Shown: piece by piece, positions 36,901 to 48,100 of the stretch
Position numbering within the stretch: position 1 is the stretch's first letter
Layout: every line of letters starts with the position of its first letter
DNA from: Hydractinia symbiolongicarpus
Lineage: Eukaryota > Cnidaria > Hydrozoa > Anthoathecata > Hydractiniidae
Direction of reading: 5' to 3'
Assembly: GCF_029227915.1 (NCBI RefSeq)
Contig: NC_079876.1
Span: 24,182,001-24,246,000, forward strand
DNA: 64,000 bases
Program-made: the position numbers and the translations under genes
Notes under the pieces: model-generated
Told to the model about the DNA's origin: nothing
The model's database searches: none
The model's input: only the letters and a program-made list of their open reading frames with translations

Positions 36901-39900
36901 GAGAAAATCTATAGAATTTCGAAATGTTCTCGGGCCATAACGACCACTATTGCGACTTTCTTTTACTTTCTGGCTAACATCCTGATTGTAAACTTTTAAG
37001 CATCCATGATCGCTTTAGTTTCTGATAATCAAATTCTTATTTTATTTTTTAAGGCATTGGTGTTGATGATGTGTTTGTTATTGTGCAGAACTGGAATAAC
37101 TTTGGTGGTCCAGAAAACAAAGACAATGCAATACCAGAGAATGTCGCAGTTGCTATGCGTCATGCTGTGAGTGTGTTTCGTTGCTTTTGTCGACGTCATA
37201 TCTACAATATTTGTCGCCGTCGTGCTTTAGTTGTTTTTTTAACGGGTTATCTTTGTGAGCGTCTGTTGGTTGCTGTGCGATAATAGGTGCTATTTTATTC
37301 GTTACAAGTATATTCATTGCATGATATGTGATAGAATTTTTAGTTTTGAAGATATATTTCCTTTATTCTTGCTTACTATCTTACCTAAAATAATTTGTAA
37401 TTCGAACCATATATTTGTCGTAACATTTATCCTTTTCTACCTAAAGAACCGTTGTAAGAACATCAAATTATAGTAAGTGCAATTGTGAATTTGAGTCTCA
37501 TTAGACGCTTTGTCTTTTTGTTGCAATTTAAAATTACGTGACGTGTGTGTTGGTTGGTTTCTGTAAGTACTTAACTAATATTCGATCATATTTCGATTTT
37601 TTTATATTTTAGGGCGTATCCATTCTTGTGACGTCATTTACTGACATATGTGCGTTTCTCATTGGTGCTACCACCGTGCTTCCTGCGTTAAGATCGTTTT
37701 GTATCTTTGCTGGAATAGGTTTGTAGTCCGCTTGTGTTTACTTCTACTTCAGTATTTCTAAGTTGTAGGCGATATGTTTCTGAACGCTTTTGTGTGTAAA
37801 AAAATATTTTTGATACTTTTTAGGAGTATTTGCAGTTTTTATTCTGACTTGTACATTCTTCGTTGCATGGCTTGCATTGGATAGCAGAAGGTAAGTCATG
37901 CCTTACAGTGAAAATTTTACATATATCATTTCAAAACTTTAAAAACTGAATATGGGGCTAAAATACAATGATATGAGTCCTATCTTAATTTTCCTGACAG
38001 TCAGTATGTAATTTTGTGAAACACTGATTGATACAAAAATTTAAAATCTTTTAACGTCACGTCAATATTTACATCCTATGTTTACTTCTCCAGAAGTCAC
38101 CAGTGTTAAAAGGATGATGGTGAGAGCATCACAAAACAAAACGGCTTCCTTGTTGTACATTCTTTTTTGTTTTGTTTCAGGCAAAGAGCCTTTCGCGATG
38201 CTTGTCTTTGTTGTATAACTATTAGAGATTCGTGGCAACCATTGGAATGTTCGAAGAGAAATTACTTGCAATCGTTCATGGCGAATACTTACTCGAAAGC
38301 CATTTTATCCGTGCCAGGAATGGTACGTTGTTTTGTTATTTTTACCAAGCGAATTCGCGGCTCTCTCTGAGAGTTAGCTTTTAGGCTTTTTGCATAAGAC
38401 AACCTCAATTATCCACCTGGAAAGTTTAGGAAACTAGACAAGTTGGGTTTTTAGATATGGCACAAGTAAGCGTTAAAAGGTTTTGGGAGCCCACTGCGTT
38501 TTCCAATATCGACTTTTTCATACGAGATATTGTTTTTAGTACAAAAATTCGTACGAAAAAAAGGAAGCAATCGAATTTAGTTTCAGTTAGCTAAAATAAA
38601 ATTGCTAGTACTGAAGCACTTATTTCAAAACCGAACTAGTTTTTGCAGGTTTCATTGGAAAACGATTTGTTGTGCATTTCACATTCAGACATTATTTTTG
38701 AGAGGACTGGGTCGATTGTTTTAAAGGCGGGTAAAATTAGATATTGTTTAAATAAAATTATTAACAATTTTGCGTCGATGGAACACACAAACATTCTTCA
38801 TTTATAATCGACATAAGAGAGCTTCGTGTAAGCAGAACGAGAAGAAGTGAGAGTTGAAAACTCTAGCTCATATAATTAAAACTTTTCACCGCTGTCATCT
38901 TTCTCGTTATTGTTATTGTTGTGGTTGTTGTTGTTGTTGTTGTTTTTTTGTTGTTGCTGTTGCTGTTGTTGTTTTGCTGTTGTTGTTGGTTGTTGTTGTC
39001 CTTGTTGTTCGATCTTATATATTTCCTTTATTTTTTCAGGTCGTGTGCATGACTATATTCGTGGGTTTGTTAGCAGGCGGTTGTTACGGTTTGTCAGAAT
39101 TAAAACAAGACTTTGATTTCGACTGGTTTCTTCCACCAGACTCTCAAACTGTCGCTTATAATAAAGCTATCGATAAGGTATAATTTACAATTCATATTAA
39201 AGGGACAAAATTTAGCACCGGCTTTTTTACAAGTTTGATCTTTTTGTGGTGGCGAGAGCAAGGTGGTTTTTTTTCTATATATTTTTAATCGAATAGATTT
39301 AAAAAAAGTTCTTCTGGAGAACCACAACAATATAAAACTAGAGTAAAAAGTGACGATAAGTCCAAAAAGTCATTGAAACTTATTTTGTCCAAAAAAAATA
39401 TCTAATATGCTGATCTATTCGGGTTTTTTTTATTATTTTGCAACTAACTCAAAGCAAATTTCCGCGAAAATTTTCAAAATTAACCATCTACAAAATTTAA
39501 TTCTTTGTTTGTTTTTTTAAATTGGGCATCCGCAAAGTTAAAATTGTCTGATGTTGTCATTATTTCTTAGTCAACTGTGAAATTTAAACGCCTTTAAGGT
39601 AATAAATAATTAAGAAAAAGAAAAAAGAAAACAACAAGAAATTATAATAAAAAATAACATTTCTATTTAGTATTTCTCAACAGAGGGTATAAACACAAAT
39701 GTTTATGTTGGAGAGGTGGATTATTTTGCAGAACAATCGAAACTTGACGAGTTGTACAATAAAATCACCAAGGATAAACATATCGTGTCTGAACTCACTT
39801 TAAGTTGGTACGAAAATTATAAACAGTTCTTGAAAACCGAAATCAACTCGACGTTGTTGAATGAGACTAGTAGGAGCTTTTATTTTTTATTTTTTGTTTT

Positions 39901-42290
39901 ATTTACCTGCCTGCCTACACATTTTTTAATTTTATTAACCTGTGTTTTTTTTCACCTAGCTTCACTTCCAAAATCTGAGGCGGATTTTTACACATACTTA
40001 TGGCGATTTCTGGATAGTCCCTCGGGACTTCGTTTTAAAGGTGACGTAAAGAATAATACCAAGACCGAAAAAATTATGGTATGTTTTGATAATGCGAAAA
40101 CTCTCTATTTCTAAGAAAGCCATATAATCGGGAAAATGTCACATCTTCCGCTAGGATTTTCCTTAGAACTTATAATTCAAAACACCACTTTAATTTATCA
40201 AGGGGGGCATCCTTCTGTAAATTTTAGACACGTGACTTTGATGTTTTTCTTTCAGACGACTCGTATCCGTGCTACGCATGTGAAATTAGAAGGAGCCGCA
40301 AACGAAATAAAAGCAATGGATAGCTTACAGGAGTCAGTCAATGAAGTTGTTTTTAACAATGGCTTTGAAACATTTGCATACACTCGTTTTTACATATCGT
40401 GGGAAACGAATAAGGTTAGATGTAGTTTTGTTAAAGATTTTTTTGTTTTAAATGCTATGAATAAGTGAAAAAAATGTTGTGATACTAATACCAGGGGACT
40501 GTAGAATACCTTAACAGTCAGAAAAAATGTCGTACAAAAGTTCCAAGGAAATTTCTCGATGGTGAAGTGTTTTAAAGTGTTTCTTACTCATAAAACATAA
40601 AAAGTGACTTATAAAACAAACAAACAAACAAACAAGAATAGACACGTTCGACCAAAATACGTCTAGGTATTTCTAGGTATCAAATGTTTTGTCTGTATCG
40701 AGAAAGATTTATTGCGTGTAAGGTGTTTCAATTGATTTTGTTTTTTTTGCTTTAGATCATCAGTACAGAGTTGATACGCAACTTAGCGTTAGCTGGAATC
40801 ATCGTTTTTCTTGTCACTCTGTTTTTGATTGCCAACTTATGGGTGTCTTTACTTGTGGTCACATGCGTCGTCTTCACCTTAGTAAGTTAAAAATAGGCGT
40901 ATTTCTGTTGAGAATTTATCGTAGGGCGCAGTGACTATTTATCAACAAAAAGGGGCGTTTTATCAAGCAGGGGTACTTATTCGAGTAAATACGGATATTT
41001 TTTGTTATGTTGCATGAAATGCGGTTGAGTTTAGATATTTTGAGTGCTACTCCATAGGTTATTATATATCTTGCAGTTATATTTGTTCAATCGTTTGACA
41101 GTAATGGCTATGTACGTTCCCTGTATGTTCTTTTAGTATTACTAAACGATTTTTAGATTAACATAGCTGGCTATATGCACTTTTGGGGATTAACAGTTGA
41201 TACAGTGACCACGATCCAACTCATCCTTGCTATTGGTCTTTCGGTGGATTATTCCGCTCATATTGGACATGGTTTTATGGCGAGTCGTGACGGTGATCGC
41301 AAAGGTATGTACTTCTTTCTTTTTTCTTTGGTTTTTTAATTGATTGACTGATTGTTTCATTAATTAATCGGGTAGATTATTTGATTGATGGATTTATTGA
41401 TTGATTAATTGGATGAATGATCGATCGATTGGAGGTGACTGTTGTGTAAGTTAATTTCTGATTTTGCGTTATGGTAAAATCGTAGCAGTACCTTTCTGTT
41501 GTGGGACATTTTCCTTGTTTGGTCAAGAATCAAAAGAACTGTATTCGTTTTGGGCTATTTTATAATAAAAGTTCTCAGAGAATTGCTGTTTTCTTTAACC
41601 TGATGCGAACTTCACAACTTAATTATTTAGTTTAATCATTAAAATCGAACTATTCTTGTTTTTATCATTCCAACATTTTTATAGCTCGAGCAGCACACGC
41701 CTTAGAGGAGATTGGTCCTGCAGTCGTCCACGGCGGATTTAGTACATTTCTAGCTTTTGTATTTCTCGCTGGTTCCGAATCGTACGTGTTCTCAACGTTT
41801 TTTAAGGTAGCTACATATTTATTCTTGTTGGAGGAGAACGAAAAAATTATTCCTCGACTTGTTTTAATTGATCATTTTTTGATTAATTATTTGTTTGATA
41901 TTTAGTTGTTCTTCCTGGTGGTCGTTTTTGGTATGTTTCACGGCTTAGTCTATCTGCCAATCATGCTTCGATTAATTGGACCAAAGCCTTACGCAAAAGT
42001 CATTAGCCATGAAAAAACACCTGTAGAGATGAAGAGTGTTAATCACGAGGATAGATTTTCACCAATACCCGATCCACACCACAAGCAGAACGGAAACGCA
42101 GATAACAACCAGTTAAGCCCGCAAACAATCTACGATAAGGAAAATAGCGAAATAAAAAACGAGAAGAATGGATCAATAAGTAAGTAAATCTTAACGTAGC
42201 GATTTTGAAAAAATAACCGATTATGTTGGCAATTTATTATAACTATTTTTTTTTCGCTTATCAGGTGTGGATAACGAAGCATATGAATGA
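27946..42290 (+). CDS. Patched-related (PTCHD/PTR) membrane protein, 21 exons, complete
   Basis: A member of the Patched/Dispatched/NPC1-type RND family with sterol-sensing domain; such proteins move or sense sterols and lipids, but the substrate is unknown here. Exons: 27946-28097, 33009-33255, 33495-33568, 33811-33921, 34302-34443, 34794-34888, 35266-35386, 35956-36079, 37054-37166, 37613-37718, 37824-37890, 38181-38322, 39040-39177, 39671-39869, 39960-40078, 40256-40414, 40756-40881, 41157-41304, 41685-41806, 41906-42179, 42265-42290. They total 2805 bp, 934 residues, all junctions in phase. Residues 1-50 are cytosolic. The first helix follows YFVASYPVP, then the loop ENRGEKLW. The sterol-sensing region covers about 285-440, with GIGVDD at 356 and FTDICAFLIGATT after it. 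The second half has GLSVDY at 772. The tail is charged and ends NEAYE. The first exon ATG follows a splice-acceptor-like TTTTCCTAAG, so a 5' non-coding exon or trans-spliced leader is likely. Confidence 0.92.
28200..29953. other. First part of PTCHD intron 1, no gene
   Basis: AT-rich intronic sequence with no supported coding segment. A 27-bp direct duplication (TAATCTAATTACAGCAATTG and following, at 29879 and 29927) lies immediately before the LINE insertion point. Confidence 0.5.
29954..32071 (+). mobile_element. RTE-like LINE, 5'-truncated copy with RT and PHD finger
   Basis: Lies in PTCHD intron 1 in sense orientation. It lacks the endonuclease. It starts near DNVESTWTTLKN, reads RHRQTWWWNNEV, then breaks near 30550 where a stretch of the RT fingers is deleted. 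RT motifs follow: FGFVPGRGTTDAIFLLRQL (30758), a motif A read as DLEKDFDRVP (about 30860), HQGSVLSPLLF (31040) and the YADD catalytic box (31126). A PHD-type zinc finger, [20 protein letters not shown] with later HWVHKKC and CKRC, follows at about 31275-31415; two of its cysteines have become Tyr. The C-terminal [10 protein letters not shown] region and GAATGATGATG tail close the element. Frameshifts and stops make it non-functional. Confidence 0.9.
32580..32960 (+). mobile_element. Helitron-like 3' end
   Basis: It ends GTGGCTTCTTCCACGGGCCT then TATTGACTAG before a T, matching the end of the element at 21460-22048, with a GTGG/CCAC hairpin. Upstream, ATTATTTTGATCAGC occurs twice (about 32615 and 32835), suggesting an internal duplication. 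The 5' end was not found. The element stops 48 bp before PTCHD exon 2. Confidence 0.7.
36118..36570. mobile_element. pogo/Tigger-like MITE
   Basis: The left end reads CTCCCGGTAACTCGAACACC with repeated TAACTCGAAC words. The right end, read in reverse, gives CTCTTGGTAACTCGAACCTT and later GGGACCAAGGAAAATAGTTC; its counterpart on the left strand is TTCTTGGGTCCCTT. Such TAACTCGAA ends are typical of pogo-like Tc1/mariner relatives. No transposase was seen. It lies in PTCHD intron 8. Confidence 0.65.
38909..39012 (+). repeat. TTG-rich microsatellite in PTCHD intron 12
   Basis: Imperfect TTG/CTG triplets lie about 30 bp upstream of the exon 13 acceptor (39039). On the plus strand they form a long pyrimidine/guanine stretch. 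The Cys/Val-rich open frames across it are not genes. Confidence 0.85.
40920..40995 (+). repeat. Possible MITE fragment
   Basis: GGGGCGTTTTATCAAGCAGG followed by TTATTCGAGTAAATACGG has the look of a dispersed repeat end in PTCHD intron 17. Only this copy is clear in the window. Confidence 0.3.
41333..41432 (+). repeat. TGAT/TTGAT degenerate microsatellite
   Basis: Imperfect (TGAT)n words including GATCGATCGATT in PTCHD intron 18. Confidence 0.7.
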
Positions 42291-42356
42291 TTAATAACGA
42301 TTAATGAACGATTAATAACGATTAGTAAACGATTAATAACGATTAATGAACGATGG
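42289..42356 (+). repeat. Tandem ATTAATAACG / ATTAATGAACG repeats after the PTCHD stop
   Basis: About six 10-11 bp units begin immediately at the PTCHD stop codon and so open the 3' untranslated region. Confidence 0.75.
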
Positions 42357-42504
42357 ACGTATTCTGTTGTCTGGCGTAATTTTTGTTTTTAACCTAAAAT
42401 CATTTAGGATACTACTGAAATTTTTACAAATCACTTGAAATGTTTTTTTAGGTAAACATTGAAACGTTGTGAAGGTAAATTTCTGCCCGGAAAATACAGT
42501 TTCT

Positions 42505-42650
42505 AAGTATAAAGTATAAATATAACACTATAATAATAACCATATTCCGTCTGTCTGTTTGTGCGGGAGAAAAAAGTCGTGGCATGAAAACACGAAATGT
42601 GATAGTCAAGAACGGGTGAACCCGTGGTTTTATCCACGGGCTATCGAATG
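42505..42650 (+). mobile_element. Mini-Helitron-like element in the PTCHD 3' flank
   Basis: The left part, ATAATAATAACCATATTCCG then TCTGTCTGTTTGTG, resembles the start of the 21460 element. The right part has a strong hairpin, CCCGTGG-TTTTAT-CCACGGG, followed by CTATCGA, like its end. The terminal CTAG is not preserved. It is about 150 bp. Confidence 0.5.
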
Positions 42651-45171
42651 TATATATTATAATGGAATCGTTGTTATTATATTGTGTATATGTAAATATA
42701 TAAAAACATTTTTGCAACACTTTTAATAACTATTTATGTTTTTCTGTATGATATTTAAATTTGGTAGGAATGTTGATTAGTTATATTATTTTTATGCACT
42801 GTAAATGAAGATGTAAAAAATATTAGGGAGAAACTTGACTGTTGTTGTTTCTTTTCGTTTTGTATAGTTCGAAAACATTGCATGAAGTTAGGCTAAGCTA
42901 AAAACCCACTTTAAAACCCATCTTGTTGTCCAGTGGATATGACATCTGAATGGGAATCATAATCTAAAACTAAAAAAAACTAAAAAATTCTTTGTTTAAA
43001 TTCACTGTTAACAAAGGATTGTACAGAGGGGTACCCTTGCCGAGAAAATTCAAGGCAAAGTTTGGCATTTTTGTCAAGTTTCCTCAAAATGTTGAAAATT
43101 CTTCAGTGTTAAAAGGCTAAATATAATTTCGGTTTCAAATTATTTTTTGAAAATATATCTAAGATTATACTCTTATGGGAAAACTTCTCTCTTGATGTGT
43201 GAAGAACAACCTCGTACCTTCATGGTATAAAGCGTTTGCTTCCAATAAGGGTGGGTTGGATTTTTAAAGTGTTCAAAGCTGGCTGTGAATACGCGAGTCG
43301 TAAACGACGACACGAAGGGCAATTACCATTAAATTTTACTCAGTATCCAACTGTTTTTCAGAAAATTACCTTAACTATGCTAACCCGGGCACCTCTTGCC
43401 CTACATAAAATACAAAAAAGAGATCGCTGCTTTTAAATTTTTCTAGTCTTAAAAATTTTCTGTTAAATCACCTATTAGATTCATTAGTTGCACATTTTAT
43501 CACATATTATCAATAAGCTGTTTTTTCCGTAGGAAAATTCTCTAACGAATTTCTATTTCTCTAAAAACTCTTTTTTCTAGGAATTTTTAAGGTGTGTTTT
43601 GTCATAACTATAACAAATTATGGACCGCGGACAATTTTTCTACCCAACCTACCCTCTTAAGGCCAAAGAAACAAGTATACGTCAATTTCGAAAAAACGGG
43701 AGCGGACATCAACAAGATATTTTGGCGCGTAAGGTAGGTTCTCAAGAATTTTATAAAATGCAGAATAAAAATATACAAATACAAGATTTTTTTAAAAAAA
43801 CGTGGAAGTATAGATTATGAATTAGAAAACTGAAACATTTTATATTTTGCGTACATGTTATGTTTATAGTCAATTTTGTGCCGTGTTTACATAAAAAAAA
43901 CGAGGTAAAAAATACGAAATAAAGGATCAGGAATTTCTATACGAAGCAAATCCGCAAACATTAAATTCACATTCTTTTCATTCGCATTCTTTTTTGTCTG
44001 CTGTTAATATTACTTGCTTCAGGAGTAAGAGACATATCATAAGTCTGTCTTTTGTGTATTAAATATTTAAATATATGTAGTGAATGAATCTTACACCAAA
44101 AAAAAAAAATATAAAAAATATTTTTAAATAAGTAACTTTAAGCTAGTTTGGTAAAATAATATACAACATAGACATATATAAAAGAAGAATTGGACGCAAA
44201 AACATTATCGACATAAACAGGGTGGCGACAGAAATTGTAAAAAAAGCACGACTCTTCCGTTATTTTTTAAAACAACCGATGACCACTGTACTCAGTAGAA
44301 ATATATTCCAAAGTTATATTTAATTAGCCGTTAGCAGTGAAAAAATTTACAGATTCGCCTGTAGTACATTTCCTCGTGCATCAGTAGCATAAAGTGACCA
44401 ATCAATTATCAGAATACGGATGTTAACAAATAAGAAATTCCTCCAATCGTATTGCTGTGTAAATCGAAAACAAAACAAAACAGATGACACACACGTGCAT
44501 AATCCAAAACATGAACCAGATGACGATGAATTAAAAAGGCTGTGATCAAAATATAAACACCCCTAATGTAAGAAAATTGATGAAATTTCTTAGATTAAAC
44601 AAAATTCAATGTCTGTGAAATTTCAAGTTTCAGAAAACTCAACCGAAAAGAAAACTAAAAACAATCTCCACATAAAAATATGATACAATAAAAGCGTATA
44701 AACAACATGAAATATTTCCCTCTAAAAAAGATAGGTCAGTCTAAATATTGACGTCAGCTTAAATAAAATTAAATAGAAAAAATAATGATTATACAATTCA
44801 TACAAAATATAAATATTTTTTCGGAGGCAAAAAAAAAGCGATTCAATGCTCTAATCTAATTTTACTTCATCGCATTTGACTTTGTGTGAAAGTAAAACGA
44901 AAGTTTATCACATGTCTACCTAAAAAAACAAAATCGCCCTTTGCTATATACAAGTAACAACCTCTTTTTATGCCTCAGGTGCGTGCATAACTAGACGTGC
45001 ATCAACAAAGACTGGAAAAGAGCTTGTCCTTCACTGAATAAACTATTGGTAATTACAGTCCCTATTACAGTCCCTACGCAAAATGAAATCTTATTACAAA
45101 AAGAAAGAAAAAAACTGGAATGAAAGCATATAATGTGAAAAGTTTTGCGAAAATCTAACTTCCGTGTATAA
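42651..45171. other. Intergenic between two convergent genes
   Basis: The PTCHD and PTPR genes converge here. One possible orphan exon, 43620-43732 (MDRGQFFYPTYPLKAKETSI..., followed by GTAGGT), has a start codon and a donor but no partner exon. Otherwise the DNA is AT-rich with no recognised gene. Confidence 0.4.
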
Positions 45172-48100
45172 TCAAGAAAAATTCGCGTATAAATCAAACG
45201 AATCCATGTATTCTTGAAGTGCTCGGAAACAAAACTCGTATTGATCCTAAAAATAAAGAAAAAATGTCACTATGTCAACATTAACATACACGTGACCCAA
45301 CGGCAACAAGGACCTTACGAAACAACAACAGCGGGAAGAAATCTGAATTAGGCGCGCGTAAGCAAAACCTTTTTAACCTCTTTAAGAATTACAAATTATA
45401 AAAACATACTTGAGCAAAGTTCTTTAAATTTTGTCAATTTTTCTGTCGAGAAAAATTTTCATTCTAAAGCTTATATCTCAAGATAAAGAAGTCTCGTTCT
45501 TCCACAACTTGAAAAATTCAGGGTTAAAGCTGATGTAGAATTAAGGTGATTACAGTATTGTTCATAAATATTTAGAAAATGGAAGTTATTTGAGGTAGCT
45601 GGGAGAGCTTTTCTTTAGCAAAGTGTAGGATGGATGAGGAGCGCTAAAAACGCGCTGGCCGCGGTTCCGCTGTGTCACAAAAATGCAAAGGTCCGCGAAA
45701 TTGAGAAAATAGGCCATGCTGACGTCAGCAAAAATTATCACAGTTTGAGGTATCGAATTTAACTAATAACCTTAGATTCACTTTGACAAGTCGAAAGTGC
45801 GTGGATATAATATAGTAGCGCCGGAAATCATTGCTTTTTTGTATAATCTGCGAAATTAAGCATTTATTCCACTAATTTTTCAAACGATTATAGATAGGGA
45901 TCGAGTTACTTACTCTAGTCTGCACCATAGCCGTACGCTGTTGGCGCATCTTTTTTACTGTTTGAAAAACATCGACCACGGCTTCTGTTTTGACTCGCTC
46001 AATCAGGTTTGTAAGAGCTATAAACACTCCAGTTCGACCAACACCAGCGCTAAATAAATAAAAGACAAGATTTTATATACCTTGTGTTTGATTTTCTGAT
46101 TGATGTATGGCAAGGAGCAGGCGCAAGTTAAACACGTGTCAAAAATGAAAAAGTAAGGACTCTCTCACCTGCAGTGGACTGTTATCATCTTGTTGTCAAT
46201 CAAACTATTCCATTTTTGAACTTGACCAATCAACTGGATTATTCCAATACCGGATTCGGGTGAACCAGATTCGGGCCAAGTTGTGTATTGAAACTGTTTC
46301 ACATTTCGTGATGTACTAGTCTATAAGAAATAATCGAAGTCAGAATTTACTGTATAATACTACGGCCTTCAATATGTGGAAAGTATTTCCTTCAAAATTT
46401 CCTGTATTGTACAAATGGTTTAAGTTTCATAAAGAATTGGTCAAAAAGCTGCAGTTCACTTGAAAAGTTAGAATTGAGATTGTGAATGATGCCCCACCCA
46501 ATTCTATTTGTACAGCATGTTATACCTCAAAATAAATTATTTTATTCTCTTTCTCCTTGCACTGTCATCCCTATATTTTTTAATCCTCTTGATACTCCCA
46601 TACCGAGTTAGACTTCCGGCGATTATGTTTGTGACAAATGAAGGTTTCCTTACAAGGGCATATAAATAGGTTTGAACTAAACACAAGATTAATAAAAGCG
46701 AAATTGAAAACTCACATCTGTATTAGTTAGTTTCAACTCGCGAACAATATGATCACCATAGGTGGTCACTGATGTAAGTTCCACGATAAAATGCTCAACT
46801 TTGGATGAAGATTTTTGTGGCCAATATGGATGAACTTTAACCTACATTGAGAAAAATGTTGTAGTATATAAGATGAATATGGGTCAATATATGAATATAG
46901 GTCAATATATATACAGTGAAGTAGCAAGCACAAAACCAGAAATCATGCAACACCTACCTGTCCTCCTTCCACTTCTTTCGACAACATAACAATAGTGGCG
47001 CAATTTTGCTCCCAAATCATACGCCAAAAATCACCTATCGTACTTTCTAAAGGAGCTTGAGTAGCGATAAAATAATCTTTAGCAGCGTAACTGTCGATGT
47101 AATTCGCGTTAATGTAGTCGCTACCTTCGGAACCTGGTCGTTGCGACAACCTTACCCTTGTTTCGTCATACGGGTAGACGTTCTTGTAACGGTTTTTGGT
47201 TTGGTTAACATTTTTGTTGGCTTCTTGGAACTTGTCCTTCTTGTCTGTTTTAGCCAACTTAATAAATTCCTCCATAAGACCGGTCATACCTAGTACAACC
47301 AAGTCAATGTAAGGTAACAACAATAAGTAAGCGAGGCAATAACAACACATGCGTTTCAAAAATCGTAAGTGTAACATCACCTTAAACACTATACATCTAA
47401 GCTCTATACGGTTTGGATAACAAAGTGATTCAGATAAAAATATGTTTACACGACGCGGCTAAGAAGTAAACACAGTAACACTCACCCGTTCGCGAGTCAA
47501 CTTGCGATTGCTTCTTGATATACTCTCTCAAAGCGTTTGCCTCGATTTCCGTATCACCAGACTCTAAGTAGTCCAGCAGAGCAGCGTGAATAAAGATGTA
47601 CTGATCTTCTGTCTGAACCATCAAGCATCGCTGTTCCCTAGTAACAAAGATATATTTATATTCACCGTTATCTTGGCAAGTCCTAATTTTTACGCGATGA
47701 AGACAGCAACAGTTGAATTCACATTCAAATTTTACCTGATGTTGGTCACGTTGGTGAATATAGTTATTTCCTTATTTGTTTTTATGTTCTTGATCTGAGT
47801 ATCGATTGTAATGTAAGTTCCAGTTCTACCAACACCAGCTGAGCAATGCACAATCTGAAAAGAACATATTTTACCAGTTCTTTTTTTAATTTTCTACAAG
47901 AACAAACTATGTGATGTGCAACTTCTTAAAAAAGTTGCATTGGTTCACTTCTCTGCAGTTACAACAAAATCTACAGGCGCATTAAAAAACAAACAGCGTG
48001 ACAAATTTTAACTTACAATTGGTCCTTGTGACATTCCCTTCCAATTATTGACCTTCCGTAGAAAAGACAACAAAGCAGAAGGATCATCAGGAACTCCAAA

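Noticed and set aside
38854-39183. Open frame with Cys/Val-rich N-terminal part
   Set aside because: The N-terminal part is a TTG microsatellite in an intron; only 39040-39177 is a real PTCHD exon.
43236-43436. 66-codon plus-strand frame MLPIRVGWIF...
   Set aside because: No recognisable family, no splice partners, intergenic position.
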